DNA from: Candidatus Omnitrophota bacterium
Lineage (GTDB): Bacteria; Ratteibacteria; UBA8468; B48-G9; JAFGKM01
Direction: 5' to 3'
NCBI GenBank assembly: GCA_023819375.1
Contig: JAMWDI010000002.1
Location: 1 to 64,000 of the forward strand
DNA: 64,000 nt
Both the position numbers and the translations under genes were made by a program. Below, one piece after another: positions 44,220-53,105 of this stretch (positions within the stretch are counted from its first letter, which is position 1; every line of letters starts with the position of its first letter). The notes below the pieces were generated by a model. That model searched no databases. It was not told where the DNA came from and worked only from the letters and a program-made list of their open reading frames with translations.

Positions 44220-44246
44220 ATTATTTTCCTAACAATAGAATTACTT

Positions 44247-44810
44247 TTAACTTATTATTCTTTTTTCTGTTATTATTGCATCTACTTTTACATCTTCTTC
44301 ATTAACAGGAAGCCTTTTGGTTAAGACCTGAAATTCAAAAGCAAATGATATTTTTTTTATTTTTGAAGGGACTTCTTTTAAAAATCTATCATAAAAGCCT
44401 CCACCCATACCAATTCTATTTTTATAAATATCAAAAGCAACTCCAGGAACTATAATTATGTCTATTAAATTTTTATCCAATAAGTTTAAAGTTTTAGGCG
44501 CTGGTATTTTTCTACTTGTATCTATGTCTCTAAAACTGTTAATTATGGAGGGAATGATAATTTTGTTTTTCCAGTCAATATAAGGAATACAGACAACTTT
44601 TTTTTCTTCCAGTGATTTTTCTATTATCAAATCTGTTTTTACTTCTTTGTCAAAATGAAAATATGTAAAAATAATTTTTGAATTTTTATAAAATTCTGAT
44701 AAAAGGAAAAATTCTTGGATTTTACGACTTTTTTCTTCCCACAATTTTAAATCAATCTTCTGTCTTATTTCCTTTATTTTCTTTCTGATTTTCTCTTTTT
44801 CCTGATTCAT
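44247..44810 (-). CDS. 5-formyltetrahydrofolate cyclo-ligase
   Basis: IRKKIKEIRQKID, IIIVPGVAFDIYKNRIGMGGGFYDRFL. Confidence 0.9.
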   Translation of the reverse strand: MNQEKEKIRKKIKEIRQKIDLKLWEEKSRKIQEFFLLSEFYKNSKIIFTYFHFDKEVKTDLIIEKSLEEKKVVCIPYIDWKNKIIIPSIINSFRDIDTSRKIPAPKTLNLLDKNLIDIIIVPGVAFDIYKNRIGMGGGFYDRFLKEVPSKIKKISFAFEFQVLTKRLPVNEEDVKVDAIITEKRIIS

Positions 44811-46119
44811 TCTTCAATTTTTCAATTTCTTCTAAAAATTTTTTTATCCTGCTTTCATAACCAATATCTTCAGGGAAATAAAATTTTTTTTCACTATTTC
44901 TGTATTTTTGAATAACAAAATGGCCTGGAAAATCATGAGGATATAAATATCCAATACCTTTACCAAGTTTTTCCGCACCTTTGTATCCAGAAGAACTTAT
45001 ATGTTTAGGAACTTCTCCAATCCTTTCATTTTCCACTTCTTTTATAGCTTTTTCAATAGCAAGATATGCTGAATTGCTTTTAGGAGCAGTAGATAAATAA
45101 ATAACTGTTTGAGCAAGTATAATTTTGCTTTCTGGCATTCCAACAACTTCAATTGCTTGATAACAGGCATTTGCAAGAATAAGCGCTTGAGGGTCTGCAT
45201 TACCAATATCTTCAGATGCAAATATTAACATTCTTCTTGCAATAAATCTTGGATCTTCACCACTTACAAGCATTCTTGCAAGATAATATAAAGCGCTATC
45301 TGGATCTGAACCTCTCATACTTTTTATAAACGCAGAAATTACATCATAATGAGCATCACCATTCTTATCATAAATAAAATATTTATCAGCACACTCTTTA
45401 ACTTTATTTTCATCAATCAAAATATATCCATTTTTTTCAGGAGTAGATGTTACAAAACAAACTTCAAGAATATTTAATGCTTTTCGAGCATCTCCTTGGC
45501 TTTTTTTACTTATAACCTCAATTGCCTCTTCTGTAATTTCAATTTTATAATTTCCAAGTCCTTTTTCACTCTTTAAGGCATTTTTTATTATTTTTTTTAT
45601 TTCTTCTTCTTTTAAGGGTTTAAATTCAAAAATGAGTCCTCGTGAAAGCAAAGGAGTATTTATGTAAAAATAAGGATTGTGAACTGTTGCACCTATTAAT
45701 GTAATTGTTCCGTCTTCAACGTCTTTCAATAGTGCATCCTGTTGTAATTTATTAAAATGGGAAATTTCATCAAGAAAAAGGATCGTACCTCTTCCTTCTC
45801 TTTTTAACCTTTCCCTAGCAGATTTTATAACTTCTCTTACATCAGAAACTGTTGCAGTAACTGCATTTAAAGAAACAAAATATTTTTTCGTCATTTTTGC
45901 TATTATTAAAGATAATGCAGTTTTACCACAACCTGGTGGACCATAAAAAATAAGGGAAGGGATATTATCACTTTCAATAATTTTTCTCAAAGGTTTATCC
46001 TTTCCTAAAATATGTTCTTGTCCAACAAACTCTTCTAAAGTTTCAGGTCTAACTCTAATTGCTAAGGGTAAGTTCAATTTTCTTACTTTTTTATCTTCAG
46101 AATTAAAAAGTTCATTCAT
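44752..46119 (-). CDS. rarA: Replication-associated recombination protein A (RarA/MgsA) AAA+ ATPase
   Basis: LAIRVRPETLEEFVGQEHILG, FYGPPGCGKTALSLIIA, LFLDEISHFNKLQQDALL, C-term GYLYPHDFPGHFVIQKY. Confidence 0.95.
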   Translation of the reverse strand: MNELFNSEDKKVRKLNLPLAIRVRPETLEEFVGQEHILGKDKPLRKIIESDNIPSLIFYGPPGCGKTALSLIIAKMTKKYFVSLNAVTATVSDVREVIKSARERLKREGRGTILFLDEISHFNKLQQDALLKDVEDGTITLIGATVHNPYFYINTPLLSRGLIFEFKPLKEEEIKKIIKNALKSEKGLGNYKIEITEEAIEVISKKSQGDARKALNILEVCFVTSTPEKNGYILIDENKVKECADKYFIYDKNGDAHYDVISAFIKSMRGSDPDSALYYLARMLVSGEDPRFIARRMLIFASEDIGNADPQALILANACYQAIEVVGMPESKIILAQTVIYLSTAPKSNSAYLAIEKAIKEVENERIGEVPKHISSSGYKGAEKLGKGIGYLYPHDFPGHFVIQKYRNSEKKFYFPEDIGYESRIKKFLEEIEKLKNESGKRENQKENKGNKTED

Positions 46120-46134
46120 ATTTTTATTTTACCT

Positions 46135-47934
46135 TCAAATAATTTCAGGGTTAATTTCAATTTTAAAATCCATTTTTTCCTTAATTTTCATTATGTCTTC
46201 AAATTTCATTTTTCTTTCACCAATTTTAAGAATAAATCTCAAATATTCCTTCCCTTTAAGTTTTATTTTTTCGGAAGATAAAATTTCTCCACTTTCGCTA
46301 ATAATCTTTTTTAAAGTATTCACTCTATCTTCAAATATCAAACTCTTTTTAACAGGTATTTCAATTGAAACTATTTCAGAAAAAGGAGGATAACCAAGTT
46401 GCTGTCTTATTTTTATTTCCTTATTATAAAAAATATAAAAGTTTTTTGTTTTTAAAGAGGAAAAAATTTCAAAATGAGGATTTTTTGTTTGAATTAAAAT
46501 TTTACCATTTTTATCTAAATTCCATAAAAATTCACTTATAGTAAGAAAAAAAACCTCTTCTGCATTATATTGCGGAATATTCAAAAAAGATTCAGCATGA
46601 GGGAAAATTACCAATCCAAAATCAATCTTATCTAAAATTTTAGTTATAACAGTTGTACCCACAAAAATATTTGTATCTTTGCTGAAAATTCTTTCCTCTG
46701 CTGTTAATTTTTGAATTACAAAATCAGGATATGTATTTTTTAAAATTCTAAAAATTTTTTCAATCCCTGTTATTCTTTCAATTATATCTTTACTTCCACA
46801 ATGAGGACATTTTTTTGTCATATCTGTATAATCTTTGCAGTATTTACAGACCATTTTTTCATTTTCAGAAAGTATTAAAATTGAATTACAAATTTTACAT
46901 CTTAAAACGTGTTCACATTTGTTACATTTATATGTTTTAAAATTTCCTTTTCTATTGTGGACTATCGCAACTTTTTTACCTTTCAATATAGTTTCTTCCA
47001 TCAAAGAAACAGTAAATTTGGTCAGAAAATTTATATTTTTATCCATCTCTCCTAACTTTTTTTCAATTATAAAAATTTCAGGCATGCTTTCAAAGTTTCT
47101 TTTATCTATAAATATCAATTCTTTTTTCGTAGATCTATAATAATCATTTATAGAAAGTGAATTTGAGGTTTGTATTATCGGAACATTTTGTAAAGCTGCT
47201 CTTATTTCAGCGACTTCTACAGCATTATACTTTGGTTCTCGTTTTTCTCTATGAGAACTATTTGAAGGTTGATCTATGATTATACAATTAAGATCTGAAA
47301 CTGGTAAAAAAATTGCAAGCCTTGTTCCAATGATTATTAAATTTTCATTCCAGAGAATTTCAAAATAATTTTTAATCCTGTCTTTTTTATTCATCTCCCC
47401 ATAATATTTCAAAACTTTTTTATCTGTACTTTTTATCATTTCTTTATAGTAATTTTCAACATATTCAATTTCAGGAAATAAAAAAATCAGAGAACCTTTT
47501 GTTTTTGAAATTAAATCAAGATAAAAATTTACTTTTTCTTTTTTATTATCAAAAAGATACATCTCTTTTCTATAACCAGATGGAGAAAAAATTTTTTTCT
47601 CTTTTCTCTCAGTAGTTTTTTTCTCATATCTCAATGGAAGTTCTCCTATAATGGTAAAAATTGTTTGTCCAAGAGATGCATAATATTTTTCAGATACTAT
47701 TTTTGAGAGTTTGAAAATTTCTTCATTTATCAAAGGATATATATCATAAACTTTTTTAATTTCTTTATAAACCACTTCGTCATTTATATTTTCTTGGATT
47801 TCAATTACAAACCCAAGTCTTTCTTGATTTCCAAGAGGTGCCAAAACACGTGTAAATGAGTTAATATCTTTTCTATAAATGTAATAAAAACTTTTTTCTA
47901 TTGGAATATCAAAAATAACTTTCAGAAGTTTCAT
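46135..47934 (-). CDS. priA: PriA-like primosomal protein lacking helicase motifs
   Basis: N-term 3'BD-like VIFDIPIEKSFYYIY..APLGNQERLGFVIEI; Zn module CNKCEHVLRCKICNSILILSENEKMVCKYCKDYTDMTKKCPHCGSKDI; C-term KEIKIRQQLGYPPFSEIVSIEI. Walker A, DEEH and QxxGRxGR absent. Confidence 0.85.
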   Translation of the reverse strand: MKLLKVIFDIPIEKSFYYIYRKDINSFTRVLAPLGNQERLGFVIEIQENINDEVVYKEIKKVYDIYPLINEEIFKLSKIVSEKYYASLGQTIFTIIGELPLRYEKKTTERKEKKIFSPSGYRKEMYLFDNKKEKVNFYLDLISKTKGSLIFLFPEIEYVENYYKEMIKSTDKKVLKYYGEMNKKDRIKNYFEILWNENLIIIGTRLAIFLPVSDLNCIIIDQPSNSSHREKREPKYNAVEVAEIRAALQNVPIIQTSNSLSINDYYRSTKKELIFIDKRNFESMPEIFIIEKKLGEMDKNINFLTKFTVSLMEETILKGKKVAIVHNRKGNFKTYKCNKCEHVLRCKICNSILILSENEKMVCKYCKDYTDMTKKCPHCGSKDIIERITGIEKIFRILKNTYPDFVIQKLTAEERIFSKDTNIFVGTTVITKILDKIDFGLVIFPHAESFLNIPQYNAEEVFFLTISEFLWNLDKNGKILIQTKNPHFEIFSSLKTKNFYIFYNKEIKIRQQLGYPPFSEIVSIEIPVKKSLIFEDRVNTLKKIISESGEILSSEKIKLKGKEYLRFILKIGERKMKFEDIMKIKEKMDFKIEINPEII

Positions 47935-47939
47935 TTAGT

Positions 47940-48818
47940 TTATAGTTTTAAAACTTTTTTTATTTGTTTTATATATTCTGGGGTTGTCCCACAACATCCA
48001 CCAATAAATTTCACTCCAATTTCAATCATTTTAAGACAATTCAAAGAGAACTCCTCGCTATTTTCTGTATATTCAACTTTTCCTTCTTTTAAATATGGTT
48101 TACCAGCATTTGGTTTTATCCATAAAGGTTTTTCAGTAAGTTTTTTTAAAAATTTTACAAATTCAACCATTTCTTTAGAACTTAAACCACAATTTGAACC
48201 AACAATTTTTATATTATTTTTATCTATCCATTCAATATAATTTTCCAATGTTTGCCCCATTAAAGTTCTAAATTCTTTTTTAAAATTAAAAGTAAGACAA
48301 GGGATAATGAAAAAGGATGTATTTTCTCTTAATGTATTATACCCTATTTTAAGTTCTTCTAAATCCTGAAATGTTTCAAGCAACAAAAAATCTACTTCTG
48401 TTTTATTGAATATTCCACCAATCTCTCTAAAAACTTTTTCGGCTTCTTCAATTTCTAAGGAACCATAAGGAGAAAGTAATTCTCCTGTCGGCCCGATATC
48501 GCCTGCAATAAGAATATCCTTATTTCTTTCTTTTATTTTCAAAGCAATTTCAAATCCTTTTAAAATAATATCTTCTAATTTATTTTCAAGTTTTTTTTTC
48601 GTAAGTATTAATCGATTTGCTCCAAAAGTATTTGTTAAAATTATCTCTGCTCCACTTTCGCAATACTCTGAATGTAATTTTTTCACTAATTCTGGACTGT
48701 GAATATTAGCAATTTCAGGCGTAATTCCTTTAAAACCAAGATTTTCAAGATAAGTTCCTGTCGCACCATCAAGAATTATAACTTCTCTTTTTTCCATCAA
48801 TTCAAAAATTTTTCTCAT
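47940..48818 (-). CDS. Homocysteine S-methyltransferase family protein
   Basis: ILDGATGTYLENLGF, ILTNTFGANRL, C-term KFIGGCCGTTPEYIKQI. Confidence 0.92.
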   Translation of the reverse strand: MRKIFELMEKREVIILDGATGTYLENLGFKGITPEIANIHSPELVKKLHSEYCESGAEIILTNTFGANRLILTKKKLENKLEDIILKGFEIALKIKERNKDILIAGDIGPTGELLSPYGSLEIEEAEKVFREIGGIFNKTEVDFLLLETFQDLEELKIGYNTLRENTSFFIIPCLTFNFKKEFRTLMGQTLENYIEWIDKNNIKIVGSNCGLSSKEMVEFVKFLKKLTEKPLWIKPNAGKPYLKEGKVEYTENSEEFSLNCLKMIEIGVKFIGGCCGTTPEYIKQIKKVLKL

Positions 48819-48829
48819 ATTTTTAAAGA

Positions 48830-49711
48830 TTATAAATAAAATTTTTTACTCTCAAGAGAATTTTCAACCCCAGAAATTAAACAGAAACATAAATTTCCTA
48901 TTTTTGATATATTATATCCCCCTTCAAGAACAAAAAAAAGATTTTTCTTTAAAGACCCCAATTTTTTCCCTATAATATAATAATCTGTTTCGTCAAGAGA
49001 TAAATTTAATAGTGGATCTTCTTTATATCCATCAAAACCACAAGAAACCGCAATAACATCAGGTGAGAAATTTTCTATTATTTCAATACTACAATTAAAT
49101 TTTTCCATATATTTTTTTGAACTTGAAAATGGAGAGATTGGGAAATTATAACAATTTTCAAACGAATATTTACCTGTTCCTGGATAAGCAGGAAATTGAT
49201 GTAAAGAGATATAGATTACATTTTTTTCTCCTCTAAAAATCTCTTCTGTTCCATTTCCATGATGACCATCTATATCTATAATTGCAATTTTTAAATTTTT
49301 GAGTAATAGTTTCTTTACAGCAACTGCAATATTATTGAAATAACAAAACCCACCTATTTTATTTTTTCCAGCATGATGACCTGGTGGTCTTCCAAGAGAA
49401 AAACCAACTGTCCCTTCTAAACAAATTTCACTTGCTTTTATTGCAGAACCGCAGGAAAGACAGGCATAATAAAAAATCTCTGGTATATTTGGACAATCTG
49501 GATCAAAAAAATCATTTTCTTTTACTCTTTTTATCATTTCTTCTGTATGAACTAAAAGAAGATCTTCCTCTTTACAAGGAGATGGTTCAACAAAACTAAA
49601 TTTTCCTTTTTTCTTTAAATAATTTACTATACTTTCAACTCTCTTTGGAGATTCAGGATGAGATGGTTCTTCATATTTCAAAAATTCTTCTGAATAAACA
49701 AATTTAATCAT
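48830..49711 (-). CDS. Histone deacetylase family protein
   Basis: EEPSHPESPKRVESIVNYL, GRPPGHHAG, GFCYFNNIAVAVK, AIIDIDGHHGNGTEEIF, EGGYN. Confidence 0.93.
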   Translation of the reverse strand: MIKFVYSEEFLKYEEPSHPESPKRVESIVNYLKKKGKFSFVEPSPCKEEDLLLVHTEEMIKRVKENDFFDPDCPNIPEIFYYACLSCGSAIKASEICLEGTVGFSLGRPPGHHAGKNKIGGFCYFNNIAVAVKKLLLKNLKIAIIDIDGHHGNGTEEIFRGEKNVIYISLHQFPAYPGTGKYSFENCYNFPISPFSSSKKYMEKFNCSIEIIENFSPDVIAVSCGFDGYKEDPLLNLSLDETDYYIIGKKLGSLKKNLFFVLEGGYNISKIGNLCFCLISGVENSLESKKFYL

Positions 49712-50472
49712 TCAATCTTCCTTGTTTCAAGAATAAATACAATACCTTCCATACTTTCAAATCTATTATCAGGATTTTTGTCAGTTGCTATTTTAACAAT
49801 ATTTCTTATTTTTTCTGGCATAGGAAATTTAAGTTCACTATAAATTTTCTCAATAGTTTTGCCAAAAGAATATATATCTCCTTTTGCATCTGCAGGTTTC
49901 CCTTCAAATCTTTCAGGCGGAATATATCCCTCTGTTCCACTCATAAAATCTCTTTTATTCATAAAAAATCTTTCCCTTTTTGCCAGACCAAAATCTGTAA
50001 TTTTAACTTTTTCAAGATTGTAGGAAATCAAAATATTAGATGGATTTATGTCTTTATGGACTATTCCATTTTTGTGAATGTATGCTAATCCTTTTGCTGC
50101 TTTTGTTATAACTTCTATAATATTTTTTTCATTAAAAATTTCTTTTTTCGTTCTGATTGCTTTTAAAAGGTCTGTATCCAGAAATTCCATAAGAATAAAA
50201 AAATTCCCATCTTGTTGAACAATATCAAAAACTTTTACAATGTTAGGATGTTCAAGATTTTTCACAATTTTGCCCTCTTTAATAAACTGCCTTATTTGTT
50301 GCCTTTCAAGTCTTCTGGGATGCAAAACTTTCACAGCAATAATTGAAGTGTATAATGGTAAAGGATTTATCGTTTCTGCTTTATAAACAGTAGAAAAACC
50401 ACCTGCTCCTACCATTTCTTTCAACATATATCCTTTAATTATATAGCCAGGTCTTATCTTAATTTCTTCCAT
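49708..50472 (-). CDS. Soluble Hanks-type serine/threonine protein kinase
   Basis: GAGGFSTVYKAE, VHKDINPSNILIS, KITDFGLAKR, GTEGYIPPERFEGKPADAKGDIYSFGKTI. Confidence 0.93.
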   Translation of the reverse strand: MEEIKIRPGYIIKGYMLKEMVGAGGFSTVYKAETINPLPLYTSIIAVKVLHPRRLERQQIRQFIKEGKIVKNLEHPNIVKVFDIVQQDGNFFILMEFLDTDLLKAIRTKKEIFNEKNIIEVITKAAKGLAYIHKNGIVHKDINPSNILISYNLEKVKITDFGLAKRERFFMNKRDFMSGTEGYIPPERFEGKPADAKGDIYSFGKTIEKIYSELKFPMPEKIRNIVKIATDKNPDNRFESMEGIVFILETRKIE

Positions 50473-50541
50473 CTTTGTAAATATGTGAATAATAAATTAT
50501 AATCTATTTTTTTCCATTTTTCCATCTTAAATTTTCAAATA

Positions 50542-50570
50542 TTACCAACTTTAAAATTTTGGGGTAAAAT
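50542..50570 (+). promoter_or_regulatory. Predicted promoter for the PilZ gene
   Basis: TTACCA (50542-50547), N17, TAAAAT (50565-50570); ATG 10 nt further on. Confidence 0.4.
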
Positions 50571-50580
50571 AAACTTGTAG

Positions 50581-51210
50581 ATGAACTTTGAAGAATTAAA
50601 AAATATTAAAAAAGTTATAATTTTTATCGAAAATGAAAAAATTGAGGGAGAATTGATTGAAATTAATAAATGGGGAAAAATGATCATCTCTGTCCCACCA
50701 AGAACTAAAATAATTCCTGTTGAATTAGGAAAAAGAGGGGAAGTTTTTTTTGAAAAAGATAATAAAAAATATTTTGTATCTGGAAAAATCTTTTCTCAAG
50801 GAGTAGAAAGAGTTGTTGTTCTTCCAGAAACTGATATATTAAATGAAAGAAGAAAAAATGAAAGGTTAGAAACAGATTTTATACCTGTTAAGTTGGTTGG
50901 AAAAATTTCATTATTTCATAAAGAAGAAATAAATGGAAATATTTTAAATATTTCACTTTCTGGTGCAAAAGTTGAAACAAGCATGCCATTAAAAGAAGGA
51001 GTTTTTTATGATTTTCAAACTACTTTTTTTATAAAAAAGAAACCCTATTCTTTCAGTGCTAAATGCAAACTAAAATTTATGAAAAAAATAAGAAACTTAT
51101 ATCTAAACGGTGTAGAGTTTATTGAAATTGACCCACTTTCATTTGAAATTCTTAATAAATATATAAAAGAATTAAAACATGAACTTGGAAAAGATACTTT
51201 GAATTACTAA
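50581..51210 (+). CDS. PilZ domain protein (YcgR-like arrangement)
   Basis: NERRKNERLETD (RxxxR) and NILNISLSGAKVE (NxSxxG) c-di-GMP motifs after an N-terminal beta domain. Confidence 0.85.
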   Translation: MNFEELKNIKKVIIFIENEKIEGELIEINKWGKMIISVPPRTKIIPVELGKRGEVFFEKDNKKYFVSGKIFSQGVERVVVLPETDILNERRKNERLETDFIPVKLVGKISLFHKEEINGNILNISLSGAKVETSMPLKEGVFYDFQTTFFIKKKPYSFSAKCKLKFMKKIRNLYLNGVEFIEIDPLSFEILNKYIKELKHELGKDTLNY

Positions 51211-52883
51211 TCTTCTTTTCTTGTATTATAAAGAACTTCAGAAATTGTTGTTATTCCTTGCAAAATTTTTTTAATCCCATCCTCTCTCAAAAATTCCATC
51301 CCTGAACGTCTTGCTAATTCCTTCAGTTCAGAAATATTAGGTTTTTTCATTATAATCCTTCTCAATTCTTCATTTAAAATAAGCAATTCAAAAATACCTG
51401 TCCTTCCCCCATAGCCAGTTCCATTACATAAATGACATCCTTTACCTCTGTAAAATTTTATATCTTTTCTATCAAGTAAGGAAGAATCTAAAAGTTTTAT
51501 TTCTTCAGAGAAAGGAGTATATTCTTCTTTACAGGAATTACATATAGTTCTTACAAGCCTTTGGTTGAGGACCCCAATTAAAGAGGAAGAAATTAAATAT
51601 GGTTCAACTCCCATATCTAATAATCTTATTATAGCAGCAGGAGCAGTATTGGTATGTAATGTTGATAAAACAAGATGTCCAGTTTGGGCTGCTCTAAAAG
51701 CAATTTCCGCTGTTTCAAGATCTCTAATTTCTCCAACCATTATAATATCTGGATCTTGTCTTAACATGGATCTTAAAGCAACCGAAAAAGTCAAGCCTGC
51801 TTTTGGATTAATCTGGGTTTGCATAACATTTTTTAGATGATATTCTACAGGATCTTCAATCGTTATTATTTTCTTATGAATACTATCAAGTTCATTAAGA
51901 GAGGCATATAAAGTTGTTGTTTTTCCACTTCCTGTTGGGCCAGTGACTAAAATCATTCCATAAGGTTCTTCAAGTAAAATTCTCCATCTATGTAAAATTT
52001 CAGGCAAAAACCCAAGTTGGTCAAGACCAGAAATTATATTTTTTTTATCAAGAACTCTTAAGGCTATCACTTCACCAAATATTGTAGGAAAAGTTGAAAC
52101 TCTCAAATCAATATCTCTTTCATACAATTTCATTTTGAAGTATCCATCCTGTGGAATTCTTTTTTCTGAAATATCAAGATTTGAAAGAACTTTAATATGG
52201 GAAACGATAGAAGAATAAAGTTCAAGTGGTGGGGGAGGAAATTCATATAAAACACCATTTATTCTGTATCTTAATCTTAAACCATCTTCTTCTATTTCAA
52301 GATGAATATCAGTTGCTCTTAATTCAATTGCTTTTGATACCAATTCTTCAACAATACTTACAGCAGAAGATTCAGTAGCTTCCTTTATTTTTATAGGTTT
52401 TAACACTTTTGTTGTAACTTCTTTTCTTTCATAAGGACTAATAACTTCAACTCCACCGTGAGATAATAATGTATCAATAATTTCTTTAATTTCATATTCT
52501 CGTACAAGTCTTGTTTCTATTTCCATTTTTGTTATTTTCTTTAATTCTTCTATTACTTCATCATCAACAGGATCTACCATGGCACAAACAAGTTTTTTGT
52601 CTCCTTTAAATATAGGGATTGTTCTATATTTTCTACATGTAAATTCAGGCAGTTCTTTCAAAATTTCTTTTTCAATATTAATTTCATTTAATCTAATAGA
52701 GGGCCATTTAAGTTCTTGAGAAACAAAATTAAACCATCTTTCTGCTGAAATTAAACCAAATTTTATTAGTAAATATCCTAATGGAGAACCTGTTTTTTCT
52801 TTTTCTTTTAAAACTATTTCAAGTTGATCATCTCTTATATTTTCTTTTTCTTTTAACAATTTTATAATTTCTTCTTTTTTCAT
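51207..52883 (-). CDS. GspE/PilB family secretion/pilus assembly ATPase
   Basis: MshEN-like N-term; GPTGSGKTTTLYASLNELD, QDPDIIMVGEIRDLETAEIAFRAAQTGHLVLSTLHTN, CxxC..CxxC (CNSC..CHLC). Confidence 0.96.
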   Translation of the reverse strand: MKKEEIIKLLKEKENIRDDQLEIVLKEKEKTGSPLGYLLIKFGLISAERWFNFVSQELKWPSIRLNEINIEKEILKELPEFTCRKYRTIPIFKGDKKLVCAMVDPVDDEVIEELKKITKMEIETRLVREYEIKEIIDTLLSHGGVEVISPYERKEVTTKVLKPIKIKEATESSAVSIVEELVSKAIELRATDIHLEIEEDGLRLRYRINGVLYEFPPPPLELYSSIVSHIKVLSNLDISEKRIPQDGYFKMKLYERDIDLRVSTFPTIFGEVIALRVLDKKNIISGLDQLGFLPEILHRWRILLEEPYGMILVTGPTGSGKTTTLYASLNELDSIHKKIITIEDPVEYHLKNVMQTQINPKAGLTFSVALRSMLRQDPDIIMVGEIRDLETAEIAFRAAQTGHLVLSTLHTNTAPAAIIRLLDMGVEPYLISSSLIGVLNQRLVRTICNSCKEEYTPFSEEIKLLDSSLLDRKDIKFYRGKGCHLCNGTGYGGRTGIFELLILNEELRRIIMKKPNISELKELARRSGMEFLREDGIKKILQGITTISEVLYNTRKED

Positions 52884-53074
52884 TTTTCTTTCAAAATTTC
52901 AAGTTTTTCTTTTATGATTGCAATATGAGTTATTATACAACATTTATTTTTGTTATCCCACCACGCACAATTTTCTTCAATACAAAAATCAAAATCTTCC
53001 ACCTGTTCAGGCACTCCAAAAGCAGCCTCTCCCAATGGTCTCTTTTGCATTCTTAATCTTAATGGACATTTCAT
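52880..53074 (-). CDS. Small cysteine-rich protein
   Basis: MKCPLRLRMQKRPLGEAAFGVPEQVEDFDFCIEENCAWWDNKNKCCIITHIAIIKEKLEILKEK; ATG 53074 preceded by AGAAGGGGGTGAGGAT; the track's start at 53122 is probably too long. Confidence 0.75.
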   Translation of the reverse strand: MKCPLRLRMQKRPLGEAAFGVPEQVEDFDFCIEENCAWWDNKNKCCIITHIAIIKEKLEILKEK

Positions 53075-53105
53075 ATCCTCACCCCCTTCTTTAAAATTTA
53101 ATTCT

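Noticed and set aside
46835-47140. 101-aa plus ORF antisense to priA
   Set aside because: No start context and entirely within the priA-like CDS; not used as evidence of priA decay.
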